A DNA stretch of 64,000 nucleotides, from NCBI RefSeq assembly GCF_000024085.1, contig NC_013166.1, forward strand, positions 2,418,001 through 2,482,000, read 5' to 3'. Shown here one piece after another: positions 38,795 through 48,110 of the stretch (position 1 is its first letter; the number at the start of each line of letters is the position of its first letter). Under the pieces are notes generated by a model. That model was not told the origin of the DNA. It saw nothing but the letters and a program-made list of their open reading frames with translations, and did no database searches. The position numbers and the translations under genes were made by a program. The DNA comes from Kangiella koreensis DSM 16069 (GTDB lineage Bacteria > Pseudomonadota > Gammaproteobacteria > Enterobacterales > Kangiellaceae).

Positions 38795-39424
38795 ATGATT
38801 TTGCCACTATTTGCACCAGCCATCGAAATGATGATCAATCAGGCCATAAAGCTTGATCCAGATGCACAGTCACGCCTTGAGTCACTAGACAACAAAATCA
38901 TAAAAGTTGTACTGACCGATTTAAATATCAGTTTTTTTATTGTCATTGAAGACAGTTTGATCTTAGTAAAGCCAGATCTTAATAAACAACCCAATGCTGA
39001 GCTTACCGGCTCTTCAGCCAGCTTCTTTAATTTGGCTTTAAGCGAAAAAGGTTCCGATTCTATATTTAAAGGTGAAGTGCATTTTGCGGGCGAGATTGGT
39101 ACGGCACAAAACTTTCAGAACTTCTTCAAACAACTTAATATTGATTGGGAAGAACACTTATCGAAATACACTGGCGATATTGTTGCTCACCAGATGGTAG
39201 GCCATGGCAAGAAAGTCGGTGACTGGTTGCAGAAAACAGCGACTACTGCAAAGCAAAATTTCAGTGAGTACATTCGCTTTGAAGCCAAGCTTTCGCCCGC
39301 ATCGATTGAGCTAGAAAACTTTTATGATGCCATTGCAGATCTGAAATCTGATAGTGATAAGCTTAAGCAAAGGGTTGAACGACTCTCTCAAAAAATTGCT
39401 AACAAAAATCCGACAGCTCATTAG
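38795..39424 (+). CDS. ubiJ: Ubiquinone biosynthesis accessory factor UbiJ
   Basis: UbiJ has an N-terminal SCP2 lipid-binding domain and, with UbiK, supports the Ubi complex under aerobic growth. The 209-residue protein shows the SCP2-like region (about 15-110) and a C-terminal coiled-coil helix (about 165-205). Its place between ubiE and ubiB is the conserved arrangement. Confidence 0.93.
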   Translation: MILPLFAPAIEMMINQAIKLDPDAQSRLESLDNKIIKVVLTDLNISFFIVIEDSLILVKPDLNKQPNAELTGSSASFFNLALSEKGSDSIFKGEVHFAGEIGTAQNFQNFFKQLNIDWEEHLSKYTGDIVAHQMVGHGKKVGDWLQKTATTAKQNFSEYIRFEAKLSPASIELENFYDAIADLKSDSDKLKQRVERLSQKIANKNPTAH

Positions 39425-39451
39425 CCACGAACAAACCAACGAGACGCTAGC

Positions 39452-41098
39452 ATGAATGCCATTAGACAATTACACCATGCACTTAAAATTAACCGAACAC
39501 TTGTGCACTATGGTTTGGATGAGTTTCTAGCCCCCACTCCCTTGGCTCGTTTTCGGCCACTGGCGAAACTTTTTTCGCTCAGCCTACGTCGCAAGGCGAA
39601 AGATAAATCTCGCGGTGAACGCTTGCGTCTGGCATTGACTGAACTTGGACCCATTTATGTCAAACTCGGACAAATGCTTTCTACTCGTCGCGACCTGGTG
39701 CCACCGGATATTGCCGATGAACTTGCCAAGCTGCAAGATCAAGTACCACCTTTTGATTCCAATATTGCTCGTTCAATTGTCGAAAAACAATTAGATACGC
39801 CCATTGATGAACTCTTTGCCAGCTTTAACGATACTCCGCTTGCATCAGCTTCAATTGCTCAAGTTCACGAAGCCACTTTAAATAATGGTGAAGAAGTTGT
39901 AGTCAAAATTTTACGCCCTGGGATTCGCCGAAAAATTCTGCGTGATATGCAGATGATGCACTCTATGGCGCATTGGGCCGAAAAATATTCCAGCGAAGCA
40001 CGGCGATTACGTATCATTGAAGTGGTTAAAGAATACGACAGTACCTTGGCTCGTGAAATTGATTTACGCATTGAAGCGGCCAACACCTCTCACCTGCGTC
40101 ATAATTTCGAATGCTCTGACCTGCTATATGTTCCTAAAATTTATTGGGATTATACTCGTGTTAAAATGCTAGTGATGGAAAAAATTTCTGGTATTCCGAT
40201 TGGCAATATCGAAGCACTTAAAGCCAGTGGCGTTGATATGAAAGCGCTAGCTGATCGTGGAGTTGAGATTTTCTTCACTCAAGTTTTTCGTGATAGTTTT
40301 TTCCATGCTGACATGCATCCAGGTAATATTTTCGTCAACGTCAGCAACCCACAGGAGCCGCAATATATCGCTATTGATTGCGGCATTATGGGCACGCTGG
40401 ATGAAAGTGATAAGCGCTATTTAGCGGATAACTTCCTGGCTTTCTTCGATCGTGATTACCGTCGTATTGCAGAATTGCATGTGGAGTCTGGCTGGATTGA
40501 TGCAGATGTTTCGATTCCAGAATTCGAATCAGCAATTCGTGCTGCCTGTGAGCCCATTTTCGGAAAGTCATTGGCTGAAATATCTTTTGGTCATTTCCTA
40601 ATCCAGCTGTTCCAAACAGCGCGTCGTTTCAATATGCAGGTTCAACCACAGCTCGTGTTATTACAAAAAACATTGCTCTATGTTGAAGGACTTGGTCGCC
40701 AGCTCTACCCGCAATTAGATTTATGGCAAACCGCACAGCCATATCTGAAGCAATGGGTTCGCGAACAAATTGGTCCCAAGGCCATGTTTGAAGATATTAA
40801 GCGACAATTCCCTGACTGGTTACACAAGGCCCCAAAATTGCCAGGCTTACTGTTCGATAATTTTCACCGTATTGGACAAAGCCTTAATCAATTTGAACAA
40901 CTCAAAGCCCAGTTCACGGAGCTGGAGCGCCATAAATTAGAACAGCAATATGCATTGAAGCATGCCTTTATTGGTGGCTCGCTGGCTATTTTAAGTGGCA
41001 TTAGTTATCTTGCTGTTCCCCATGACTGGTGGCCAGCAGCAATCCTGGGCGCAAGCGCTGCCTGGTTTATGATTAAAAGTCTATGGCCCACAAAATGA
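39452..41098 (+). CDS. ubiB: Ubiquinone biosynthesis kinase-like protein UbiB
   Basis: UbiB is an atypical ADCK/ABC1-family ATPase needed for ubiquinone synthesis. The 548-residue protein has the KxGQ motif (YVKLGQMLSTRRDLVP), the Ala-rich loop (LASASIAQVHEA), the catalytic region FFHADMHPGNIF with DCGIMG, and two C-terminal membrane segments. It ends at 41098, just before the HIT gene. Confidence 0.97.
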   Translation: MNAIRQLHHALKINRTLVHYGLDEFLAPTPLARFRPLAKLFSLSLRRKAKDKSRGERLRLALTELGPIYVKLGQMLSTRRDLVPPDIADELAKLQDQVPPFDSNIARSIVEKQLDTPIDELFASFNDTPLASASIAQVHEATLNNGEEVVVKILRPGIRRKILRDMQMMHSMAHWAEKYSSEARRLRIIEVVKEYDSTLAREIDLRIEAANTSHLRHNFECSDLLYVPKIYWDYTRVKMLVMEKISGIPIGNIEALKASGVDMKALADRGVEIFFTQVFRDSFFHADMHPGNIFVNVSNPQEPQYIAIDCGIMGTLDESDKRYLADNFLAFFDRDYRRIAELHVESGWIDADVSIPEFESAIRAACEPIFGKSLAEISFGHFLIQLFQTARRFNMQVQPQLVLLQKTLLYVEGLGRQLYPQLDLWQTAQPYLKQWVREQIGPKAMFEDIKRQFPDWLHKAPKLPGLLFDNFHRIGQSLNQFEQLKAQFTELERHKLEQQYALKHAFIGGSLAILSGISYLAVPHDWWPAAILGASAAWFMIKSLWPTK

Positions 41099-41125
41099 TT
41101 GGGCATTGCCGACAAAGGAGACCTT

Positions 41126-41464
41126 ATGAGTGAATGTTTATTTTGTAAGATTATTGCTGATGACATACCTAGCGACAAGGTCTATGAAGACGATAAAATT
41201 CTAGTGTTTAAGGATATCTCTCCTAAAACACCGATACACTTATTGATGATCCCTAAGCAGCATATTGACAGCCTGGCTGAAGTAACCGAGCAGGATGCTG
41301 AGATCATGGGGTATATGATGACCAAAGTTCCACAGGTAGCTAAGGAAGCCGGCTTAGAGGGTGGTTTTAGAACCGTCATAAATACAGGTGATGATGGCGG
41401 TCAGGAAGTGTATCATATCCATATTCATATTTTGGGCGGCGCTGGTCGCATGCCATTTGTATAA
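41126..41464 (+). CDS. HIT family protein (HinT-like)
   Basis: Histidine-triad proteins hydrolyse nucleoside phosphoramidates and acyl-adenylates. The 112-residue protein has CLFCKI at the N-terminus and the triad HIHIHIL near the C-terminus. ATG 41126 is chosen because AAAGGAG sits five bases upstream and the family begins MSECLFCK-like; the frame extends to a TTG at 41099. It lies between ubiB and tatA, as in other gammaproteobacteria. Confidence 0.95.
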   Translation: MSECLFCKIIADDIPSDKVYEDDKILVFKDISPKTPIHLLMIPKQHIDSLAEVTEQDAEIMGYMMTKVPQVAKEAGLEGGFRTVINTGDDGGQEVYHIHIHILGGAGRMPFV

Positions 41465-41486
41465 GCTTAAAGCTTGAGGTAAAAGC

Positions 41487-41747
41487 ATGAAACCTGGTAT
41501 TTGGGAATTACTCATACTATTAGTTATTATTTTGTTGTTATTCGGCACTAAAAAGTTACGCAATGCTGGAGGCGATATTGGCTCAGCATTCAAGAACTTC
41601 AAAAAAGCGGTTAAGGATGAAGACAAACAGGCTGCCGACAAAAATGTCGAAGACCAATCTGAAGATGCTGACTTTGACAACAATCGTCCGCGACAGGAGC
41701 AAGCTGAGCAAAGTTCTACTGATAACAACCAAGACAAACAGTCCTGA
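41487..41747 (+). CDS. tatA: Sec-independent translocase subunit TatA
   Basis: TatA forms the variable-size ring through which folded twin-arginine proteins cross the inner membrane. The 86-residue protein has a membrane segment (about 5-20), the FGTKKLRNAG hinge, an amphipathic helix and an acidic tail. It is followed by tatB and tatC; a likely substrate is the Tat-signal protein at 8982-9569. Confidence 0.96.
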   Translation: MKPGIWELLILLVIILLLFGTKKLRNAGGDIGSAFKNFKKAVKDEDKQAADKNVEDQSEDADFDNNRPRQEQAEQSSTDNNQDKQS

Positions 41748-41779
41748 AACTTTCTCATCGATAACCACCAACCCTAATT

Positions 41780-42154
41780 ATGCCTTTTGATATTGGTTTT
41801 TTTGAACTATTGCTGATAGTGGTCATCGCGCTAGTAGTGCTTGGCCCTGAACGACTGCCTAAAGCAATGCACACAGTAGGGCGCTGGGTCGGCAAAGCCA
41901 AGCGTGGCTTTAGCCAGTTCAACCAGCAAGTGTCCCGCGAACTCGAACTCGAAGAAATGAAGAAGCGTATTGCTGAACATGAGAAAATGATCATGGAGCA
42001 GACTGAATCTGATGAAGAATTACAGCGCCTGCGCGAAGAGGCACAGGCCACTATCGCTAAAGCTGAGCAGGCCTTAAAACAAAGCGAGCAAGCTCTGGCT
42101 AACGAACAACAAAAACTCCAGTCATCCAACCCAAGTTCAGATAAGCCATCCTGA
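41780..42154 (+). CDS. tatB: Sec-independent translocase subunit TatB
   Basis: TatB works with TatC in recognising twin-arginine signals. The 124-residue protein begins MPFDIGFFELLLI and has the LGPERLPKA hinge typical of TatB and a long charged helix. Its TGA stop shares one base with the tatC ATG, so the two are translationally coupled. Confidence 0.96.
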   Translation: MPFDIGFFELLLIVVIALVVLGPERLPKAMHTVGRWVGKAKRGFSQFNQQVSRELELEEMKKRIAEHEKMIMEQTESDEELQRLREEAQATIAKAEQALKQSEQALANEQQKLQSSNPSSDKPS

Positions 42155-42906
42155 TGAGCCAAGATTCAGAACAACCTTTAATTGCCCATTTGCTTGAACT
42201 GCGTAATCGTTTGTTACGCATCGTTTTAGTCATCGTTTGCCTTTTTATTGGACTAGCCTTCATTGCCAATGAGCTTTACCTTTTGCTGGCTAAACCACTG
42301 ATCGAACAATTACCCTACGGTTCCAGCTTAATTGCCACCGATGTTACATCGCCATTATTTGCGCCTTTTAAATTAGCCTTTGTTACCGCGTTTTTTATTG
42401 CCATGCCCTATGTGCTGCATCAGATTTGGATGTTTATTTCACCGGGCTTATATCAAAGCGAAAAGCGCTTCGCGATTCCGCTACTGCTATCCAGCATCAT
42501 CCTGTTTTATGCAGGGATTGCCTTTGCCTACTTTCTTATTTTTCCTATTATTTTCGGTTTCCTATCCAGCATTGGTCCAGAAGGCATCAACTATCTACCC
42601 GATATTAATAGTGTCTTGTCAATCGCTCTTAAGCTGTTCTTTGCTTTTGGATTAGCCTTCGAAATTCCGATCGCCACCATGTTATTAATATGGTCAGGCA
42701 TGGCCAGCCACCAGTCGCTCAGCGATAAGAGGCCCTACATTGTGGTCGGCGTCTTTATCTTCGCCATGCTACTGACACCACCCGATGTTATTTCTCAGGT
42801 ATTGCTTGGCATCCCAATGTGGATTCTGTTTGAACTAGGCCTGATATTCGCCAAGCTGTATGCTCCCAAAGCTGCTCAGGAAAATACCGAAGAATCCAAA
42901 GATTAA
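42154..42906 (+). CDS. tatC: Sec-independent translocase subunit TatC
   Basis: TatC is the six-helix receptor for twin-arginine signal peptides. The 250-residue protein has LIAHLLELRNRLLR at the N-terminus, six hydrophobic segments, and PYVLHQIWMFISPGLY with conserved residues of the signal-binding site. It completes tatABC. Confidence 0.98.
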   Translation: MSQDSEQPLIAHLLELRNRLLRIVLVIVCLFIGLAFIANELYLLLAKPLIEQLPYGSSLIATDVTSPLFAPFKLAFVTAFFIAMPYVLHQIWMFISPGLYQSEKRFAIPLLLSSIILFYAGIAFAYFLIFPIIFGFLSSIGPEGINYLPDINSVLSIALKLFFAFGLAFEIPIATMLLIWSGMASHQSLSDKRPYIVVGVFIFAMLLTPPDVISQVLLGIPMWILFELGLIFAKLYAPKAAQENTEESKD

Positions 42907-42914
42907 GTGCATAA

Positions 42915-43376
42915 ATGAAACATCTTACCGCCAAAAAACTAAAATTAGTGATGAACCTGTGGCCCCCCTTCTGGGGTTCCGGGATTAAAGTTCTGGAGCT
43001 GGATGACGAGTGGAATTACGCCAAAATCCGGCTGCGCAAATACTGGTTCAACCGTAATTACGTTAATACCCATTACGGTGGCGCACTGTTTTCAATGACC
43101 GATCCTTTCTACATGTTGCTACTATTGCACAAGCTGGGACGTGACTATGTGGTGTGGGATAAGAAGGCTGAAATCAAGTTTATAAAACCAGGCCGCAAAG
43201 ATGTTTTTGCTGAATTTAAACTAACCGAACAAGACTTGCTGGATATCAATCTGCAATTAAAAGAGCAGGATGTTATTGAGCCGGTATTCGAAGTAGATAT
43301 TCTTGATGAAGATGGCCTGCTAATCGCAAAGGTTTGGAAAACCATCCATATCGCGAAAAAGCAGGCTTCAAAATAA
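42915..43376 (+). CDS. DUF4442 domain protein (hot-dog thioesterase-like)
   Basis: The 153-residue protein matches DUF4442, a hot-dog-fold family related to acyl-CoA thioesterases. It shows WPPFWGSGIKV, NYVNTHYGGALFSMTDPFY and KAEIKFIKPGRKDV. No activity has been assigned. It begins eight bases after tatC and ends the transcript at a terminator. Confidence 0.85.
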   Translation: MKHLTAKKLKLVMNLWPPFWGSGIKVLELDDEWNYAKIRLRKYWFNRNYVNTHYGGALFSMTDPFYMLLLLHKLGRDYVVWDKKAEIKFIKPGRKDVFAEFKLTEQDLLDINLQLKEQDVIEPVFEVDILDEDGLLIAKVWKTIHIAKKQASK

Positions 43377-43403
43377 GGAGCCAATCAGTCGGCTCCTCTT
43401 TTA
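43376..43403 (+). terminator. Intrinsic terminator after the DUF4442 gene
   Basis: Arms GGAGCC and GGCTCC enclose AATCAGTC, followed by TCTTTT. It sits between this gene and the convergent M24 peptidase gene. Confidence 0.75.
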
Positions 43404-43414
43404 ATTGTTAAGCT

Positions 43415-44770
43415 CTACCGCACAAAGTGCCATTCGGTTTGCCTTCCTGCTAAATAGACAACTTTTTCACCATCAAATAGAGCTGACTGTTCCAGCATAA
43501 TCTGAACCAACTGACCATCCCACTCAGGCAGTGCCACTTTAACATTCCCTTCAATGGCGTAAGCGGTGTTCGGATAAAGTTTTCTATCGCCCTTTACAGG
43601 TGTCGGTCCTTGATTATCCCACATGCCAATCGTTGGTCCGACAGCGTGTCCAACGTATCCCAATGGGTGAGTATAAGTGCTGGACTGTAGCTTTTGTTTC
43701 TTAGCCACTGCCTGAGTTGCTTGTAGGATCTGATTCCCGGTACGACCCGTTTTAAATTCACTGGTTAGTATATCTTGCCAGTGATTACCCTTTGCCAATG
43801 CGTCTTTTAGCCCTTTCGGCACCTGGTATTCACCGAACCTGCCCACATACCCCATCTCTTGAGTATCGGTACAGAGCTTCAAGTAGCATAGACCGACATC
43901 GGTGTGGATGATGTCGCCCGGCATAATGACTCGGTCACTTTTACCAAAGAATGGCGACTCTGGATCATTACTGTCGCCCTTACGCTGTACCGTCACATAA
44001 GGCTGAAACCAGGGCTTAACCCCAAGCTCCTCAAAACGCTCGCGAATATACCAGCTAACATCCTGATCGGTAGTCACCCCGGGAGTAATAACTTTGGTTG
44101 AAAATGCTTCAGCGATAACACCTCTGGCTATGCCAACAATTTGCGGATAAACCTCTTTCTCTGGCTCAGTTCGAGTTTCAAACCAGCGAATAACCAACTC
44201 TTCAGAGCTAACCACACGTTTTTGTAATTCTGATGGCAGGTGGTTCATGAGTGTTTTGTATAGTCCCTGTGACAAACCATCGGCGACCGCCCATTCTTCA
44301 CTGACATTGATACCAATCTTTTTCGGATCATATTCACCGATAATTTCCGCTAGACGCTGCCATTGCTCTTGATCACTACCGCCTTGCCAGCGGCTTTCAT
44401 AAAAGCCTACAATTGGATATCTGCTTACACTAAATCGCTCCACCCCTTCATCGGTTCTAACAAAGACCAGAAGCGTTGTTCTTCGCGCCGCAAAAGTTGG
44501 CTCAGGAACCAAAGTATAAAACAGTGCATCTTCACCGTACTCCCTGTTAATAACAAGCCACATATCCAGCTCTGACTCAGCCATCAATTCGGGCAACAAG
44601 ACATCAAGTCGATGTTTTAACATTTCATTTATCGGCTCTGCTCGGTCACGATGAGCAAGCACTTGTGGCACGACAGTCTTGTTTATGCCTTGTTCAAATG
44701 TTTTACCATGTAGCGCATTCAAAGACAGTAATCCAATAACCCCAATCAATAATCGCACAGTAAGTTTCAT
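43415..44770 (-). CDS. Secreted M24 family metallopeptidase (Xaa-Pro aminopeptidase-like)
   Basis: The 451-residue protein has a signal peptide (cleavage near residue 22, LNALHGK) and a C-terminal pita-bread peptidase domain. The expected metal ligands are present: aspartates in HTDVG and CTDTQ, histidine in GYVGHAVGPTIG, glutamates in AIEGNV and MLEQ. M24 enzymes release N-terminal residues next to proline. Secretion is unusual, since the best-known aminopeptidase P enzymes are cytoplasmic. It stands alone between a terminator and a divergent GGDEF gene. Confidence 0.88.
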   Translation of the reverse strand: MKLTVRLLIGVIGLLSLNALHGKTFEQGINKTVVPQVLAHRDRAEPINEMLKHRLDVLLPELMAESELDMWLVINREYGEDALFYTLVPEPTFAARRTTLLVFVRTDEGVERFSVSRYPIVGFYESRWQGGSDQEQWQRLAEIIGEYDPKKIGINVSEEWAVADGLSQGLYKTLMNHLPSELQKRVVSSEELVIRWFETRTEPEKEVYPQIVGIARGVIAEAFSTKVITPGVTTDQDVSWYIRERFEELGVKPWFQPYVTVQRKGDSNDPESPFFGKSDRVIMPGDIIHTDVGLCYLKLCTDTQEMGYVGRFGEYQVPKGLKDALAKGNHWQDILTSEFKTGRTGNQILQATQAVAKKQKLQSSTYTHPLGYVGHAVGPTIGMWDNQGPTPVKGDRKLYPNTAYAIEGNVKVALPEWDGQLVQIMLEQSALFDGEKVVYLAGRQTEWHFVR

Positions 44771-44994
44771 TTAATTCTCCCAGAGAGTGGATCGCCATTA
44801 CGAATGGTTGAGGAAATCCTACCATAATATTTGTCACTTCAATGAATCGCTTATATTAAAGAACTTCATCAAGCAATAAACCTGGCTTTGCTGTTATCTA
44901 TAAAACTCTTGGGATTTGCTCAAAAAATACGCTAGCATAAAGTGACGGTCATATTTGCATTGTATGTATCGCTTATTGATGAAGGAAGACTTTA

Positions 44995-46278
44995 ATGAAT
45001 CAACCTTTTATGGGTAATGACATCTCAACAGAATTGATTGCCACTTTGCCAGGTGCAGTCTACCGCCTTGAATACAAAGGGGATGAATTCCGTTTTTTAT
45101 ACATCAGTGATGGCATTGAACAACTCTGCGGTGTTACGGCCCAACAAGCAATGGCTGATATTGAGTCTATTTTTTCCCTGATACATACCAGTGATTTTGA
45201 CCGAGTCATCACTGAAAGCCTGACTACCGCTCAACACGGTGTTGTCTGGCACGGTGAATTTAGAATGTGCTTAAAAGACGGCCGCACTATCTGGGTAGCG
45301 GCCTATGACCGTCCTCAAGTTTTTGATGATGGTTCTATCATCTGGACCGGCTATGTCATCGACAATACTGAACACAAAGATCTGCACAAGGCTTTGGAAG
45401 AGAGCGAAGCTAAATTCCGCGCTTTTGTGGAAACCGCCAACGATATCATTTACAGCGTCTCTGCCGATGGTTGCTTCACCTATGTGTCACCCAACTGGAC
45501 CGATAAACTGGGCCATGAGACCTCCGAAGTTCTAGGCCAACATTTTGCTCACTTTGTTCATCCTGACGATGTTGATCGCTGTACCCAGTTTTTGGTTCAG
45601 CTTTATGAAGAAGGCACCAAGAAAAGTGGACTTGAATATAGAGTACGACACAAGAACAACTACTGGTGCTGGCACACCACCAATGCTTCGCCGATTTTAG
45701 ACAAAGATGGTAAAGTGACCTCAACAGTCGGCATCGCCCGCGATATCACAGAGCGCAAGTTTATCGAGCAGCAAGTTGAACATCAGGCGCATTATGACAC
45801 ACTGACCGATCTTCCCAATCGCTCACTCTTCTCAGATCGCTTGGAGCAAGCCATACGGCTGGCCCACCGACAACATGAGCAACTAGCGCTCCTATTCCTT
45901 GATTTAGACAAATTTAAGCCCGTTAACGACAATTACGGCCACGCTATCGGCGATATCCTGCTTCAGCAAGTTGCTCAAAGAATGAAAGATTGTCTTCGCG
46001 AGTCAGATACTGTCGGCAGAATTGGCGGGGATGAATTTTTAGTTCTGTTACCTCATGTCGAATCTGTCGATAGCGCTACCCATATTGCCGAGAAGCTGTT
46101 ACAAGCTATTTCCAGCCCTTTTCGAATCAACCGTATTGATATTGAAATTTCCTGCAGTATTGGAATTGCGCTTTACCCCACTCATGGCAATACCGTGTTG
46201 GAGCTAATTCAAGTAGCCGACCAAGCGATGTACAAAGCCAAAAATCAAAAGGGTAATCTGGTTTTTGTAGCTGATTAA
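44995..46278 (+). CDS. PAS-PAS-GGDEF diguanylate cyclase
   Basis: The 427-residue protein has two PAS sensor domains (about 10-125 and 135-255) and a GGDEF domain (about 265-425). The active-site motif RIGGDEF is intact near residue 346 and the inhibitory RxxD site is present (RESD, five residues before it), so product feedback is likely. No membrane segment is visible; it should be cytoplasmic. The ligand is unknown. It lies upstream of the tetR gene on the same strand. Confidence 0.93.
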   Translation: MNQPFMGNDISTELIATLPGAVYRLEYKGDEFRFLYISDGIEQLCGVTAQQAMADIESIFSLIHTSDFDRVITESLTTAQHGVVWHGEFRMCLKDGRTIWVAAYDRPQVFDDGSIIWTGYVIDNTEHKDLHKALEESEAKFRAFVETANDIIYSVSADGCFTYVSPNWTDKLGHETSEVLGQHFAHFVHPDDVDRCTQFLVQLYEEGTKKSGLEYRVRHKNNYWCWHTTNASPILDKDGKVTSTVGIARDITERKFIEQQVEHQAHYDTLTDLPNRSLFSDRLEQAIRLAHRQHEQLALLFLDLDKFKPVNDNYGHAIGDILLQQVAQRMKDCLRESDTVGRIGGDEFLVLLPHVESVDSATHIAEKLLQAISSPFRINRIDIEISCSIGIALYPTHGNTVLELIQVADQAMYKAKNQKGNLVFVAD

Positions 46279-46333
46279 GCACAGATCTAATCGCAAATAA
46301 ACACATTTTTACATTTCATTTGCTCATTTAAGC

Positions 46334-46361
46334 TTGTGCTTATGCCCCCATCTCGCATAAA
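46334..46361 (+). promoter_or_regulatory. Possible promoter of the tetR-efflux operon
   Basis: TTGTGC (46334-46339) and CATAAA (46356-46361) are 16 bases apart. The -10 element overlaps the left arm of the palindrome at 46359-46380, so a bound repressor would block it. The elements are weak matches. Confidence 0.35.
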
Positions 46362-46380
46362 ATGAATGAACATTCATTTT
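46359..46380. promoter_or_regulatory. TetR-type operator palindrome
   Basis: Ten-base perfect arms AAAATGAATG and CATTCATTTT flank the centre AA. This GAATGAACATTC core is common in operators of TetR-family efflux repressors. It lies 13 bases before the tetR start codon and suggests autoregulation of the whole operon. Confidence 0.82.
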
Positions 46381-46392
46381 ACTTTCTATTCT

Positions 46393-46950
46393 ATGCCTAA
46401 AAGACAGCAAATCCTTGAGGCAGGGATTCGTTTATTCGTTGAGCGGGGCCTGCAAGGCACTTCCATGTCGCTACTGGCCAAAGAGGCTAATGTGGCAACT
46501 GGCAGTGTTTACAATTACTTTGACAGTAAAGAGCAGCTAATCAATGAAATCTTTTTATATGTGAAGAGACGCGAAGCAGAATTTCTGCTTGAGCATTATC
46601 ATTCACAGGACAGTTACGAACAAAGGTTCAAGGAGCTTTACCGCTCAACGATCCAGTTCATGCTGGATAATTGCCTTTACTTCCGCTTCAGTCACCTTTA
46701 TGGACTATCTCCTGTTATTGAAGATAAGACTCGGGAGCAACTACTCCACGTGTTTGAGCCTTTCATCAAGCTCTACCAAGAAGCCTATGATCAGGCAATC
46801 ATCCGTGTGAACACCATTCCTGATACTCACATTCAGATCTATGGTGGCTTTAGCTATTTTATGCATTGGCAATACCTAAACAACCAATCAATTAATGAGT
46901 CACTGATCGAGCAAATGGTCGAGTTCGCTTGGGCCGCTATTAAAAATTGA
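46393..46950 (+). CDS. TetR/AcrR family transcriptional regulator
   Basis: The 185-residue repressor has an N-terminal helix-turn-helix (about 5-50: ILEAGIRLFVERG, TSMSLLAKEANVATGSVYNYF) and a C-terminal ligand domain. I start at ATG 46393, because an in-frame ATG at 46366 lies inside the operator palindrome; the downstream start has no clear ribosome binding site. It leads the efflux genes and probably represses them until a toxic ligand binds. Confidence 0.9.
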   Translation: MPKRQQILEAGIRLFVERGLQGTSMSLLAKEANVATGSVYNYFDSKEQLINEIFLYVKRREAEFLLEHYHSQDSYEQRFKELYRSTIQFMLDNCLYFRFSHLYGLSPVIEDKTREQLLHVFEPFIKLYQEAYDQAIIRVNTIPDTHIQIYGGFSYFMHWQYLNNQSINESLIEQMVEFAWAAIKN

Positions 46951-46973
46951 AATCACTGAAGGATTTATTCCCC

Positions 46974-48098
46974 ATGAAATATGCTGTAATTATTAGCGCA
47001 CTTTTGGTTACTTTTACAGGTAATGCAATGGCTGCCGACGAGGCCCAGCAACCAGTACCAGTACAAGTCACAAAAGTTACCGCAGGAAAAACTACGTTAA
47101 CCGAAAACCTACCAGGCCGAGTACTGGCAATTCGTACCGCAGAAGTACGCGCCCGCGTTGATGGCATTCTGGAAAAACGCATTTTTATCGAGGGGCAGGA
47201 CGTCAAGAAAGGACAATCACTGTTCCAAATTGACGATCGAATCATGAAAGCCAACTTAGCTGCTGCCCACGCAGACCTGAATACAGCCAAGGCGCAACAA
47301 AAGCTTACTAAACAAACGCTCAAGCGTTATGAGCAACTGTTAGAACAAGGCGCGGTTAGCCAACAGGAGTTTGATACCTACCAGGCACAAAGCCTGCAGG
47401 CCGATGCCCAGGTTGAACAAGCTAAAGCCCAATTGCAAAAAGCTCAGATCAATCTAGATTATGCCACTGTTGAAGCACCTATTTCTGGTCGTATTGGTCG
47501 AGCACTGGTGACCGAAGGAGCGCTGGTCAGCGCTAGCTCTGCCACCCATTTAGCCACCATTGAGCAGTTGGACCAGGTCTATGTTGACTTCACTCGATCA
47601 GCTACCGAAATCAATCAGTTGCGTGAGCTTTTTGCTAATTCTGAAGCAACCGATGCGACTTCAAGAGAGGTGCAAATACTGTTTGCTGACGGCACTCCCT
47701 ATAGCCACCGAGGACAATTAGAGTTTTCCAGCTTATCGGTGGATCCAGATACAGGATCAGTTGCTCTTCGCGCAACGGTAAAAAATCCAGATTATCAATT
47801 ACTACCCGGTATGTTTGTCCGCGTAAAAGCTCCTGTTGCCGATTCATCAAGCTTGGTGCAAGTGCCCCAGAAAGCAGTCCAGCTAACAGGACAAGGTGCG
47901 GTCGTCAAAGTCATTCAAAATGGAAAGCTCGCTTTCCAACCGGTTGAGCTCGGTCCTATGATGGGGCAGAACTGGGTCATCAAAAGCGGCCTTAAGGCCG
48001 GTGATCAAATCATCACCAGCAATACCCAGTTTCTGCAACCTGGGACCCCTGTACAAGCGATGTCCGCTCCATCAAATAGCTCGCACACACAACAATAG
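46974..48098 (+). CDS. acrA: RND efflux periplasmic adaptor subunit
   Basis: The adaptor bridges the inner-membrane pump and outer-membrane channel. The 374-residue protein has a signal peptide ending NAMA-A, the barrel-sandwich/lipoyl motifs (EVRARVDGILEKRIFIEGQDV and ISGRIGRALVTEGALVS, split by a coiled-coil hairpin) and a beta-barrel. It has no lipobox cysteine, so unlike E. coli AcrA it seems not to be lipid-anchored. ATG 46974 has AAGGA upstream; a TTG frame start at 46947 overlaps the tetR stop and is less likely. Confidence 0.93.
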   Translation: MKYAVIISALLVTFTGNAMAADEAQQPVPVQVTKVTAGKTTLTENLPGRVLAIRTAEVRARVDGILEKRIFIEGQDVKKGQSLFQIDDRIMKANLAAAHADLNTAKAQQKLTKQTLKRYEQLLEQGAVSQQEFDTYQAQSLQADAQVEQAKAQLQKAQINLDYATVEAPISGRIGRALVTEGALVSASSATHLATIEQLDQVYVDFTRSATEINQLRELFANSEATDATSREVQILFADGTPYSHRGQLEFSSLSVDPDTGSVALRATVKNPDYQLLPGMFVRVKAPVADSSSLVQVPQKAVQLTGQGAVVKVIQNGKLAFQPVELGPMMGQNWVIKSGLKAGDQIITSNTQFLQPGTPVQAMSAPSNSSHTQQ

Positions 48099-48110
48099 GG
48101 ATAATAGACA

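Noticed and set aside
41354-41758. 134-residue open frame antisense to the HIT and tatA genes
   Set aside because: It covers two well-supported genes and looks like a low-complexity shadow.
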